A stretch of DNA of 64,000 nt from Enemella dayhoffiae (GTDB taxonomy: Bacteria > Actinomycetota > Actinomycetes > Propionibacteriales > Propionibacteriaceae), in contig NZ_NMVQ01000003.1 in the NCBI RefSeq assembly GCF_002250625.1, forward strand, positions 62,001 to 126,000. Reading direction: 5' to 3'. This document shows positions 1 to 7,949 of this stretch, in pieces. The first letter of the stretch is position 1. Each line of letters starts with the position of its first letter. The position numbers were made by a program, and so were the translations under genes. The notes beneath the pieces are model-generated. The model saw nothing but the letters and a program-made list of their open reading frames with translations. It was not told where the DNA came from and searched no databases.

Positions 1-23
1 CCGATCCACGCAATGGTCGCCAT
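1..23 (-). CDS. 5' end of a dehydrogenase-like gene (partial)
   Basis: Only the first seven codons are inside the window, read leftward from an ATG at 23. The peptide begins MATIAWI, followed by the first two bases of a glycine codon. A strong ribosome site (GAGGAGGAAC) lies just before the ATG. This N-terminus resembles the first beta strand of NAD-binding beta-hydroxyacid dehydrogenases such as 3-hydroxyisobutyrate dehydrogenase, which usually begin with a short hydrophobic strand running into GLGNMG. It is divergent from the LysR gene at 151, the usual arrangement of a LysR regulator and its target. The family guess rests on very little sequence. Confidence 0.35.
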
Positions 24-115
24 CAGTTCCTCCTCGTTGAGTCCTCTGGGCCACGCTACGGAGCCGGGAGCGGCTGGATCAATGCACTCCCTAGACTGAA
101 TTGCGCAACCAATCC

Positions 116-129
116 GTGCATTTCTGCAC
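116..129. promoter_or_regulatory. Palindromic operator candidate before the LysR gene
   Basis: The sequence GTGCATTTCTGCAC is an inverted repeat, GTGCA-N4-TGCAC, in the divergent gap between the dehydrogenase-like gene and the LysR gene. A near copy with a different 4-base spacer lies before the transporter gene at 2732. A second short palindrome, TTGCGCAA, is at 101-108. Binding by the neighbouring LysR protein is inferred. Confidence 0.45.
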
Positions 130-150
130 ATACGGGGGAAGGACGTCAGG

Positions 151-1032
151 ATGGCCAGGCCGCCGGTCAGTGCGGACGACCTGCTGGTGCTGCTGACAGT
201 GGCGCGGCTGGGACGCTACAGCGTCGCCGCCGACGTGCTGGGGGTCAACCACACCACGGTTTCCCGGCGGATCAGCGGGCTGGAGAAGGCGCTCGGGGCG
301 CGGGTGCTGGTGCAGACCCCGGACGGTTGGGAGCTGACCGACGAGGGGCAGGCCGTGCTGGCGGCTGCCGAGGCGGTCGAGCGGGCCGTGAAGTCGGTGA
401 CCGAGCGGGACGGCCAGGTCGAGCATGGGCTGACCGGGGTGGTTCGGCTGGCCACCCCCGACGGGTTCGGCACGCACTTCGCGGTCCCGGCACTGGTTCG
501 GTTGCGGCGCCGCAACCCGGCCCTGCACACCGAATTGATCACCGCCACCCAGCGGCTCAAGCAGCACCGCTCGGGGGTGGACATCGAGGTGGTGGTGGGG
601 GAGCCGAACGTGCACCGGGCGGTGGCGGTGCACCTGAAGGATTATCACCTCGGGCTCTATGCGACGCAGGAATACCTGGGGCGGCACGGTACGCCGGCTC
701 GGCTGGATGATCTGGCCCAGCACTGCCTCGTCTACTACATCGAGCAGTCGCTGCAGGTGGACGAGCTCGACCTGGCCACGGCGTCGCTGCCGACCCCGGC
801 GTACGCCATGCGCTCCACCTCGGTGTTCGTGCACGTGCGCACCACGCTCGCCTCTGCCGGGATCGGCATCCTGCCCGACTTCATGGCCGACACCGAACCC
901 CGGCTGGTCCGCGTGCTCGGCGAGGACTATGCCCATGCCGCCGACTATTGGGCGGTGATCCGCGCCGAGTCCCTGCGCAACCCCGCTGTGGCGGCCACCA
1001 TGGACGCCCTCCGCGCCACGGTCCGGGAGTAG
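151..1032 (+). CDS. LysR-family transcriptional regulator
   Basis: The 293-residue product has the normal LysR length. Residues 8-67 form the winged helix-turn-helix, with the recognisable pattern SVAADVLGVNHTTVSRRI followed by the linker helix LEKALGARVL. Residues 90-290 fit the periplasmic-binding-protein-like effector domain. It is a cytoplasmic DNA-binding activator or repressor that senses a small ligand. It is divergent from the dehydrogenase-like gene at position 23 and lies next to an MFS transporter of the carboxylate/betaine type, so control of uptake and oxidation of a small organic acid is a reasonable inference. The ligand cannot be read from the sequence. Confidence 0.93.
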   Translation: MARPPVSADDLLVLLTVARLGRYSVAADVLGVNHTTVSRRISGLEKALGARVLVQTPDGWELTDEGQAVLAAAEAVERAVKSVTERDGQVEHGLTGVVRLATPDGFGTHFAVPALVRLRRRNPALHTELITATQRLKQHRSGVDIEVVVGEPNVHRAVAVHLKDYHLGLYATQEYLGRHGTPARLDDLAQHCLVYYIEQSLQVDELDLATASLPTPAYAMRSTSVFVHVRTTLASAGIGILPDFMADTEPRLVRVLGEDYAHAADYWAVIRAESLRNPAVAATMDALRATVRE

Positions 1033-1090
1033 CTGACCGCACCAGGACCGGCGACGTCCCAGCGAAGTGATTGGGCATCCGACCTTTCCA

Positions 1091-1168
1091 TCGGGCGGGG
1101 AAAATCGTCATCGGGCGCCCGAAATTGTCAAGCAATTCGGCCGCCCGATGACCAATTGACCCGCCCGA
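1091..1168. terminator. Nested hairpins between convergent genes
   Basis: The gap between the LysR gene and the convergent transporter gene contains a long near-perfect inverted repeat (arms about 1108-1127 and 1133-1151, with TCATCGGGCG pairing with CGCCCGATGA) around a 5-base loop. It is enclosed by a second pair of arms, TCGGGCGGG at 1091-1099 and CCCGCCCGA at 1160-1168. There is no clear T run. A bidirectional terminator is the simplest reading. Confidence 0.5.
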
Positions 1169-1236
1169 CGAATTCCTTGCTCGCTCAGGGAGCGTATGGG
1201 TCGCGCGCGGAGCGCGCGGTCACGCAGAGCGGCCGT

Positions 1237-2631
1237 TCAACGAAGCAGGTTCTTGTCCACCCCCGACTGCTTGGGGGCGTTGCCCACGGCGTCGAGTCGG
1301 TCGAGTTCGTGCAGCGACGAACCCTTGGTCTCTCGGGCCGCGATCACGGCGACCAGGGTGATCACCGCGCAGACGGCCAGATAGATGGCGATCGGGGTCG
1401 AGGACTTGTAGCGCTCCAGCAGCGCGGTGGCGATGATCGGCGCCATCGAGCCGGCGAACAGCGAGGTGACCTGGTAGCCCAGCGACACCCCGGAGTAGCG
1501 CATCCGGGTCGGGAACATCTCCGACATGATCGCCGGCTGACCGGCGTACATCAGGGCGTGGAAGATCAGGCCGATGATGATCGCGGTCAGGATCAGGGTG
1601 CTGTTCCTGGTGTCGAACAGCCGGTACGCCCAGAAGCCCCAGGTGGCGGTCAGGATGGCGCCGGCGGCGTACACCGGGCGACGACCGACCGCGTCGGTGA
1701 GCCGACCCACCATGGGCACCAGGCAGAAGTGGATCGCGTGGGCGATCAGCAGCAGCAGGAGGATCCGTGAGGTGTCCATCTTCAGCTGCACCTTCAGATA
1801 GGTGATCGAGAACGTCACCACCAGGTAGTACATGACGTTCTCGGCGAGCCGCAGGCCCATCGCGGTGAAGACGCCGCGCGGGTACTTCTTGAACACCTCG
1901 GTGACGCCGTAGCCGGCGTTGGCGGCCTCGATCTGCTCCTGCTTGGCGGTCTGGAAGATCGGGGCGTCGGTCACCTTGGTGCGGATGTACCAGCCCACGA
2001 AGACGATCACCGCCGAGAGCCAGAAGGCCACGCGCCAGCCCCAGCTGAGGAAGGCGGCCTGGGACAGGGTGGAAGACAGAGTCAGCAGTACGCCGGTGGC
2101 GAGCAGGTTGCCCATCGGGACGGCGGCCTGCGGCCAGGAGGCCCAGAAGCCGCGCGACTTGTCCGGAGAGTGCTCGGCGACCAGCAGGATTGCTCCACCC
2201 CACTCGCCACCGACGGCGAAGCCCTGCAGGAAGCGCAGGGTCACCAGCAGTGCCGGCGCCCAGTATCCGATCGTCTGGAAGGTGGGCAGGCAGCCCATCA
2301 GGAAGGTGGCGACGCCGACCAGGATGATCGACAGCTGCAGCAGGTGCTTGCGGCCGAACTTGTCGCCGAAGTGGCCGAAGACGATGCCGCCCAGTGGACG
2401 GGCGGCGAAACCGACGGCGTACGTCACGAAGGCCGCGATGATGCCATCCAGCTCGGAGCCGGTCTTGGGGAAGAACTGAGTCCCGAAAACGAGGGTTGCG
2501 GCTGAGGCGTAGAGGAAGAACTCGTACCACTCGACGACGGTCCCGGCCATCGAGGCGGCCACCACCCGAGTGAGGCGTCCCCGGACGTTGGCCGGTGTCT
2601 CCTCGGTTGGCGTTGTCTGGGCGCTGCTCAT
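1237..2631 (-). CDS. MFS transporter, metabolite:H+ symporter type
   Basis: The 464-residue protein has the twelve-helix pattern of the major facilitator superfamily. Features such as VEWYEFFLYASAATLVFG in helix 1, GGIVFGHFGDKFGRKHLL in loop 2-3 and RFLQGFAVGGEWGGA in helix 4 belong to the metabolite:H+ symporter group (ProP, shikimate, alpha-ketoglutarate and similar carriers). It would import a small carboxylate or betaine across the cytoplasmic membrane. The ATG at 2631 was chosen because AAGGAG lies seven bases upstream; a GTG at 2649 is also in frame. The palindrome at 2732-2745 suggests co-control with the LysR locus. The substrate is not determinable. Confidence 0.9.
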   Translation of the reverse strand: MSSAQTTPTEETPANVRGRLTRVVAASMAGTVVEWYEFFLYASAATLVFGTQFFPKTGSELDGIIAAFVTYAVGFAARPLGGIVFGHFGDKFGRKHLLQLSIILVGVATFLMGCLPTFQTIGYWAPALLVTLRFLQGFAVGGEWGGAILLVAEHSPDKSRGFWASWPQAAVPMGNLLATGVLLTLSSTLSQAAFLSWGWRVAFWLSAVIVFVGWYIRTKVTDAPIFQTAKQEQIEAANAGYGVTEVFKKYPRGVFTAMGLRLAENVMYYLVVTFSITYLKVQLKMDTSRILLLLLIAHAIHFCLVPMVGRLTDAVGRRPVYAAGAILTATWGFWAYRLFDTRNSTLILTAIIIGLIFHALMYAGQPAIMSEMFPTRMRYSGVSLGYQVTSLFAGSMAPIIATALLERYKSSTPIAIYLAVCAVITLVAVIAARETKGSSLHELDRLDAVGNAPKQSGVDKNLLR

Positions 2632-2731
2632 TGACTCTCCTTGGTCCACATTGACCTATCTGCCCCTTGCAGATGTGGTGAGTATCGTCACACCCCTGGC
2701 CGGCAGCAACGACTAGATGCGCACTCAGGGT

Positions 2732-2745
2732 GTGCAAATTTGCAC
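2732..2745. promoter_or_regulatory. Perfect palindrome upstream of the MFS gene
   Basis: GTGCAAATTTGCAC is a perfect 14-base palindrome about 100 bases upstream of the transporter start. It has the same GTGCA-N4-TGCAC form as the site at 116-129. It lies in the 139-base gap after the hydrolase gene and so may also mark the transporter promoter. The binding protein is inferred to be the LysR product. Confidence 0.5.
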
Positions 2746-2770
2746 GAATGTTATGGCTTACCCGGGTCGG

Positions 2771-3862
2771 TCAGTCGAACAGGGCCTGCTGGGCCGGGAT
2801 TGCGCCGAACATCCCGACCGGGTCGTGGGCGACGCCGGGCACCAGGTGCAGTCGCTGGCGCTTGGTGATCTCCTCGCCGAAGACCGTGGGCAGGTACGCC
2901 CAGTAGCGCTTTCCGCGGTCCAGCCTGTTCGGTCCCTGGGCGTTGGCGCCGCACGACTTGTCCATCGAGGAGGAGCGTGGGTCGCGGTCCTCGGTGCCGA
3001 GCAGATAGACGATCTGGCGGCGTCCGTAACGCGCGCTCAGGCCCGGCGCACCGGTCTGGCTCATGTAGCGGTTCAGCCGGTCCAACCCGTAGCGGTAGTC
3101 GTTGAAGCCGGGGCATCGCTCCAGCTCGGCCGGCGACGTACCGGGGCGGGCCCGGTTGAAGTAGAGGTAGGACGACGGGTTGGCGATCACGAACCGCAGC
3201 GGCTCGTTGGCCGAGCCGGCGGCGTACCGGTTCACGAACTGGCCGCCTCCAGAGAACCCGGCCACCACCAGCGGCCGCGGGGCGAGGCGACGGGCGAACT
3301 CGTCGAGCACGGCGTAGGAGGAGAGCTGGGTCCCCGGGTTGACCGAATCGTCACCCTGGGACCAGCCATAGAAGGTCCAGTAGAGCTGCTTGTCCCGGTC
3401 GACCTGGTCCTCGAGGTTGGCGAAGCGCGGGGCGATCACCAACGTGGTCCGCCGCTGCTCGCGGGAGGCGCCGGCCAGCACGGAGCTGGCCATCCCGCAG
3501 GGCTGGCGATCGTTGCCGTGGATGACCAGCACCACGCGGCGCACCCTCGACGGCGGGTCGTCCAGCGAACCGTTGGCGCAGTAGCTCATCACCTTGTCGC
3601 GCACCAGGGTGGTGCGCAGGCTCGGCCGGCTGGAGAGCTCCGCGGCCGTCGGATTCTCAACCTCGGCGCCGTCGGGGCCACGGCTGCCCAAGGTGTTCGT
3701 GGTCGCCTCCTCGGCCGGCGCCCCGGCCGGGGCAGGAGCCGGCTGGGGCGCGGGGGAGGCGACCAGGCTGCTGCCTCTGGGCGCGAGCACGACGGTGCCG
3801 AGCAGGACACCGACGGCGACCGCGGCGCGCAGCAGCCGGCGTCCGGGGCGGGGCTGGCTCAT
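2771..3862 (-). CDS. Secreted alpha/beta-hydrolase-like protein
   Basis: The 363-residue product starts with arginines and a hydrophobic segment (about residues 8-30), consistent with a signal peptide or anchor, followed by an Ala/Pro-rich linker to about residue 60. The rest looks like an alpha/beta hydrolase: VVLVIHGND for the oxyanion strand region, GFSGGGQF as the nucleophile elbow (GxSxG) and a late histidine in VPGVAHDPVG. The substrate is unknown. Its ATG overlaps the stop of the acyltransferase gene by four bases (ATGA), so the two are translationally coupled and probably act on the same extracellular ester or glycan. It could be a polysaccharide de-esterase. Confidence 0.75.
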   Translation of the reverse strand: MSQPRPGRRLLRAAVAVGVLLGTVVLAPRGSSLVASPAPQPAPAPAGAPAEEATTNTLGSRGPDGAEVENPTAAELSSRPSLRTTLVRDKVMSYCANGSLDDPPSRVRRVVLVIHGNDRQPCGMASSVLAGASREQRRTTLVIAPRFANLEDQVDRDKQLYWTFYGWSQGDDSVNPGTQLSSYAVLDEFARRLAPRPLVVAGFSGGGQFVNRYAAGSANEPLRFVIANPSSYLYFNRARPGTSPAELERCPGFNDYRYGLDRLNRYMSQTGAPGLSARYGRRQIVYLLGTEDRDPRSSSMDKSCGANAQGPNRLDRGKRYWAYLPTVFGEEITKRQRLHLVPGVAHDPVGMFGAIPAQQALFD

Positions 3863-5889
3863 CGCGGGACCACCCGCCACAACTGCTTCTCGAACTCCTG
3901 GCGCAGGGTCAGCACGTAGGTGCGGCTGAGGTGATTGTCGTCCATGTAGACGTAGACCCCGCCGATCACCCCGGTGCAGATCCCGCCGGGGCAGATGAAC
4001 TCGGTCAGGTCGATGCTCGACATCCCCGGTGTCGCCTCCAGTGCGAGCAGCGGGGAGACGGGTGCGAGTTTCTCGGCGACCGGTCGGGTGCAGCGGTCGT
4101 CGTTGGCCCCGAACCGCTGCACGCACTCCGGCATCCGGAAGTCGTAGCGGGGGTTGTCGCGGATGTTCACGATCTTCAGGCCCGCGGCGGTGAGCGGTTT
4201 GGCCGCCTCGAGATAGGTGTCCACCGAGAGTTCGGGACCGTTCGCCTGGGCGCGGCTGCCGACATTCATGATGACGTCCGGTCGCGTCTGGAGCAGGTAT
4301 TGGGTGACGTTGCGGCTGTATTCGACGCAGGCGGCGTCGCTGAGCGGGTTCGGCAGGGAGAACCGGCAGGTCGGGCGTACCATCGTGATCAGATGCCACT
4401 GTTCCCGCGCGGCGATCTCGCCCATCAGCGTCACCCACTGGAAGGTGTGCGAGTCCCCGATCATCACCACCCGCTTGCGCGGGGGACCGGCCGGGCGATA
4501 TTCGGTGCATTCCGAGGGCGGCGGTTTGGGGTTCAGGTCCGCGCCACAGGCGGGCAGCCAGTGCGGCCAGTCGCTGCCGATCACCGCGTCGCCCGGGGCG
4601 ATGCTGCGGGTGGCCTGGGCGGTGGGGGCGCTGTTGCCGGGGGTGACGGCCCCCGCTCCGGCCTGCGGGGTCTGTGCGGCGGCCGGACGCTCCTGCCGGG
4701 TGAGGCCGTAGGACAGGGCGGAGATGGCACCGAACCCGATGATCAGCACCGTCGCGATGGTGGCCAGCCCCCAGCGTCGGGCGCCGAGCAGCTCGATCCG
4801 GTTGAACCGGCGCTCGATGGTGCGGGTGGTCAGGTCGGCGAGGATCAGCGACAGTCCGATCACCAGCAGGCTGCCCAGCAGGCCCGGGGCGTTGCGGGTG
4901 GTCAGGTGCAGCCAGAACATCAGGATCGGCCAGTGCCACAGATAGACCGCGTACGCCCGATCGCCCAGCCAGGCGATCGGGCGACTGGTGAGCAGGTGGG
5001 AGGCGTGCCACGGGGACCGGGCGCTGCCGGCGAAGATGACCAGGGCAGCCGCGATCGAGGGCCACAACGCGACCGGGCCCGGGAAGGGCAGCCGGCCGAT
5101 CACCAGGCCGCCGATCACCACCCCGATCACCCCGACCCAGCTCATCAGCACCCGCAGACCGACCGGCAGCCGCGGGTTGGGCACCAGCGCCAGCAGCGAG
5201 GCGAGCGAGAACTCCCAGGCCCGAGCGAACGTGTCGAAATAGGCGGCGACCGGATTTCTGGCGACCTCGAGGAGGGCGTACGCGAAGGACCCGACGGTGA
5301 TCAGTCCGAGCAGCACCGCGAGCGACACCCGGATCTGCGCGCCGAGGGCCTTGTGCAGGCCCATCGCGATCAGCATCAGCACCGGCCAGACCAGGAAGAT
5401 CTGCCCCTGCATCGACAGCGACCAGTAGTGCTGCAGCGGGCTGATGCCGGAGCGGTCGGGGGAGGTGTAGTCGGTGGCCATCTCGATCAGCAGCCAGTTC
5501 TGCCGGTAGAGGAAGGAGGCGAGCGCCTGATCCAGCAGGGGCCGCAGCCGGATCGGCGGCAGCAGCAGCCAGGCGGCCACGCAGACGGTGATGATCACCA
5601 CCGCCGAGGACGGGATCAGGCGCCGGAACCGCCCGACCAGGAAGTCGAGGGCGTTGAACGCCATCCCCTTGCGGACGAAGCTGCCCGTCATCAGATAGGC
5701 GGAGATCATCAGGAAGACGTCGACACCGCCGGAGACCCGGCCGCCTCCCCACAGGTGGTACGCCACGACCAGCCCGATCGCCAGGCCGCGCAGGCCGTGG
5801 ATCTCGCCGCGTCGCCTGGTCTCGGGGCGCGACCTGACCCGGGCGGCCGGATCGGCCGAGAGGGTTGGCTGGGCCAAGGCGCGGTTCAC
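3859..5889 (-). CDS. Acyltransferase-3 / SGNH fusion (OafA-like)
   Basis: The 676-residue protein has an N-terminal integral-membrane acyltransferase-3 domain (about residues 30-380, roughly ten helices, beginning IHGLRGLAIGLVVAYHLWGGG). An extracytoplasmic SGNH domain follows, with GDSHTFQW near residue 465 and DDNHLSR near the C-terminus supplying the catalytic Ser and Asp/His. Such fusions add acetyl groups to cell-surface polysaccharides. The GTG at 5889 sits immediately after GGAG, which is too close for normal ribosome placement; a TTG four codons later has better spacing, so the exact start is uncertain. It is coupled to the downstream hydrolase gene. Confidence 0.9.
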   Translation of the reverse strand: MNRALAQPTLSADPAARVRSRPETRRRGEIHGLRGLAIGLVVAYHLWGGGRVSGGVDVFLMISAYLMTGSFVRKGMAFNALDFLVGRFRRLIPSSAVVIITVCVAAWLLLPPIRLRPLLDQALASFLYRQNWLLIEMATDYTSPDRSGISPLQHYWSLSMQGQIFLVWPVLMLIAMGLHKALGAQIRVSLAVLLGLITVGSFAYALLEVARNPVAAYFDTFARAWEFSLASLLALVPNPRLPVGLRVLMSWVGVIGVVIGGLVIGRLPFPGPVALWPSIAAALVIFAGSARSPWHASHLLTSRPIAWLGDRAYAVYLWHWPILMFWLHLTTRNAPGLLGSLLVIGLSLILADLTTRTIERRFNRIELLGARRWGLATIATVLIIGFGAISALSYGLTRQERPAAAQTPQAGAGAVTPGNSAPTAQATRSIAPGDAVIGSDWPHWLPACGADLNPKPPPSECTEYRPAGPPRKRVVMIGDSHTFQWVTLMGEIAAREQWHLITMVRPTCRFSLPNPLSDAACVEYSRNVTQYLLQTRPDVIMNVGSRAQANGPELSVDTYLEAAKPLTAAGLKIVNIRDNPRYDFRMPECVQRFGANDDRCTRPVAEKLAPVSPLLALEATPGMSSIDLTEFICPGGICTGVIGGVYVYMDDNHLSRTYVLTLRQEFEKQLWRVVPR

Positions 5890-5993
5890 CTCCGTGGCGG
5901 GCGTCTTCGACCGCCAAACCTACCTGCCGTCGGGAGCAGATCGAAGCGCGGTTTCGACAGTGCCGGGTGGGCCCGGGCATGATTGAGGTCAGT

Positions 5994-6069
5994 GCCTCCG
6001 TAGCTCAGTTGGTAGAGCAGCTGTCTTGTAAACAGCAGGTCGCGGGTTCGACTCCTGTCGGGGGCTCCA
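5994..6069 (+). tRNA. tRNA-Thr (anticodon TGT)
   Basis: A complete cloverleaf can be drawn: acceptor arms GCCTCCG and CGGGGGC, D stem GCTC/GAGC, anticodon stem GCTGT/ACAGC around the loop CTTGTAA, and a T arm with loop TTCGACT. The CCA end is encoded. The anticodon TGT reads threonine ACA codons. A truncated permease gene begins eight bases downstream. Confidence 0.96.
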
Positions 6070-6077
6070 TCGGGCGA

Positions 6078-6275
6078 TCAGCCCTCGAGGCCGCTGCGCA
6101 GGTAGTGCTTGCGCAGCGACACCACCAGCACGATCACCGGCAGCACGTACATCAGCGCGCCGGCGGCGGTGACGTTGTTCTGCGGCATCCCGCCCGGGTT
6201 CGGATAGCCCTCGGCCAGACCGACCGCCAGCGTGGTGTTGTCGCTGGTGAGCAGGAAGGTGTCGCCCACGTTCCA
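6078..6275 (-). pseudogene. Remnant of a MalG-type ABC sugar permease
   Basis: About 65 residues remain, beginning RWNVGDTFLLTS and ending LRKHYLRSGLEG. They match the last transmembrane helix and C-terminal tail of MalG-type carbohydrate ABC permeases: a WN motif, then a TLAVGLA stretch, then the final helix and an RY-like end. The EAA loop and all preceding helices are missing, and no ribosome site precedes it. It lies just after tRNA-Thr, a common integration or deletion point, so a recombination that removed the rest of a sugar transporter is inferred. Confidence 0.65.
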
Positions 6276-6306
6276 CCTCGAAGAAGTCGTGTGATTGCCG
6301 TCGCGG

Positions 6307-6318
6307 TATAGCGCTATA
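6307..6318. repeat. 12-base palindrome TATAGCGCTATA
   Basis: A perfect A+T-richer palindrome upstream of the permease remnant. It could be a leftover operator or recombination site. Nothing else supports a function. Confidence 0.3.
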
Positions 6319-6372
6319 TCAATCCGTCCACAAGGGGGTCGGCCACTTTGCCGATGCCGGGCAGGAGGCGGG

Positions 6373-7542
6373 TCAGGCGCCGTCGGAGGCGAGGAATCCG
6401 CGCGCCGGGCCGCTCACCCGTACGCCGGTTTCGGTCGCGCCGACGAAGGCCGCGCCGCCGCGCTCGATGACCAGCTCCTCGTCGCCGCGGCGCAGGGTGG
6501 CGGTGCCGTCGACGACCAGCAGGATCCGCCCGCTGCCGTCGGCGGGCAGCTCGCGGTCGTGGCAATCGGTGAGCTCCCACAGCTCGAACTCCGGGGCCGG
6601 GGTTGGCAGCCGGCGTACGCCACCGCCCTCGTCGACCGGCTCGATCGTCCCGGGGAAGCCGGGTGCGAAGTCGACCACCCGGGCCAGCTCATCCAGGTCG
6701 ACGTGCTTGCCGGTCAGCCCGCCACGCAGCACGTTGTCGGAGTTGGACATGATCTCGATCCCGGTGCCGCGCAGATAGGCGTGCAGGTTGCCGGCGGGCA
6801 TGAAGAACGCCTCGCCCGGGGCCAGGGTGATCCGGTTCAGCAGCAGCGCGGCCAGAATCCCGGCGTCGTCGCGATAGTCGGCCGCCAGTTCGACCGCGGT
6901 GGCGCAGAACCGGCCGAACTCCGAATCCTCACCGGCGTGTGGTCGGGCCGCCTCGACCACCTCCCGGACCAGGTCGTCCTCCGCATCGGCCAGGCCGAGG
7001 ATCTCCAGGAACACCCGGGCGATCCCGTCGCGGTCGGTCAGCGGCTCCACCAGTTGGTCCGCCTCCGGTACGCCGAGCCGGGCGAACAGCGCGCGGGTCT
7101 CGTCGGGGTCGCGGAACCCGCACAGGCCGTGGAACTCGGTCAACGCCAGCAGCGCCTCGGGCTTGGGCCAGTCGTCGCGATAGTTGCGGTGCGGGGCGTC
7201 CAGCGGGAGCTGTTCGGCGTCCTCCCGGGCAAACCCCTCGACCGCCTGGGCCCGGGACGGGTGGGCCTGCAGCGACAGGGCGCGGGCGGCCGATAGCACC
7301 TTGAGCAGGAACGGCAGCCGCGGCCCGAACCGGTTCACCGAGGTGGTGCCGATCTCCTCGGGGTGCTCGCTCAGGTGGTCGGCCAGGCTGCGGCCGTCGG
7401 CCAGCCGGGAGGGTGCCTTGGGGTGGGCACCCAGCCACAGCTCGGCCTGCGGCTCCCCGGTGTCGGCGGTGCCGAGCGCGGCCGGGATGCCATCGGTGGA
7501 CCCCCAGGGATAGGCCTGGACGGTGCCGGTGATCGCCTGCAT
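6373..7542 (-). CDS. manA: Mannose-6-phosphate isomerase, class I
   Basis: The 389-residue product begins ITGTVQAYPWGSTDGIP and carries the type I phosphomannose isomerase signatures: LSLQAHPSRAQA (zinc-binding Gln and His) near residue 95, and FFMPAGNLHAYLRGTGIEIMSNSDNVLRGGLT in the second cupin half. It interconverts mannose-6-phosphate and fructose-6-phosphate in the cytoplasm, feeding GDP-mannose synthesis or mannose catabolism. The ATG at 7542 is preceded by AGGGAG at good spacing; an in-frame GTG at 7566 is less likely. It stands alone, in the same direction as the permease remnant. Confidence 0.95.
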   Translation of the reverse strand: MQAITGTVQAYPWGSTDGIPAALGTADTGEPQAELWLGAHPKAPSRLADGRSLADHLSEHPEEIGTTSVNRFGPRLPFLLKVLSAARALSLQAHPSRAQAVEGFAREDAEQLPLDAPHRNYRDDWPKPEALLALTEFHGLCGFRDPDETRALFARLGVPEADQLVEPLTDRDGIARVFLEILGLADAEDDLVREVVEAARPHAGEDSEFGRFCATAVELAADYRDDAGILAALLLNRITLAPGEAFFMPAGNLHAYLRGTGIEIMSNSDNVLRGGLTGKHVDLDELARVVDFAPGFPGTIEPVDEGGGVRRLPTPAPEFELWELTDCHDRELPADGSGRILLVVDGTATLRRGDEELVIERGGAAFVGATETGVRVSGPARGFLASDGA

Positions 7543-7632
7543 GATGCTCCCTGACTCGACGTGCACAGCATCGTAGCCCGCGACTCGCCGAAGGTAATGA
7601 CAGCGTTGTGGTTTCCTCCTACGATAGGGGCC

Positions 7633-7929
7633 ATGTCAGCCCTGAACTCCCAGCCCGGCACGGATGCGGTCTCCCTCAGCGAGCGGGACGCCGAGATTCT
7701 CGACCTCGAGCGGCACTGGTGGAAATATGCCGGGGTCAAGGAGCAGGTCATCCGCGAGCGGTTCGACATGTCGACCACCCGCTACTACCAGGTGCTGAAC
7801 GCGTTGATCGACAAGCCCGAGGCGCTGGAGCACGACCCGTTGCTGGTGAAGCGGCTGCGCCGGATGCGGGCGGACCGGGCGCGGGCCCGCTCGGCCCGTC
7901 GACTCGGTTTCGACCCGGACAAGATCTGA
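7633..7929 (+). CDS. DUF3263 domain protein
   Basis: This 98-residue soluble protein contains the DUF3263 core, with the pattern LSERDAEILDLERHWWKYAG, then VIRERFDMSTTRYYQVLN and an Arg-rich tail ending RRLGFDPDKI. The central part looks like a helix-turn-helix (FDMSTTRYYQVL), so DNA binding is plausible. The family is common in actinobacteria next to cell-envelope or DNA-repair genes, but its role is not established. A strong hairpin terminator follows directly. Confidence 0.88.
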   Translation: MSALNSQPGTDAVSLSERDAEILDLERHWWKYAGVKEQVIRERFDMSTTRYYQVLNALIDKPEALEHDPLLVKRLRRMRADRARARSARRLGFDPDKI

Positions 7930-7949
7930 GTCACGCCCCCCGCGCAGCA

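Noticed and set aside
3863-5980. Long upstream extension of the hydrolase reading frame through the acyltransferase gene
   Set aside because: The extension is out of frame with the acyltransferase and Arg/Pro-rich. The real hydrolase starts at the ATG at 3862 with a signal peptide.
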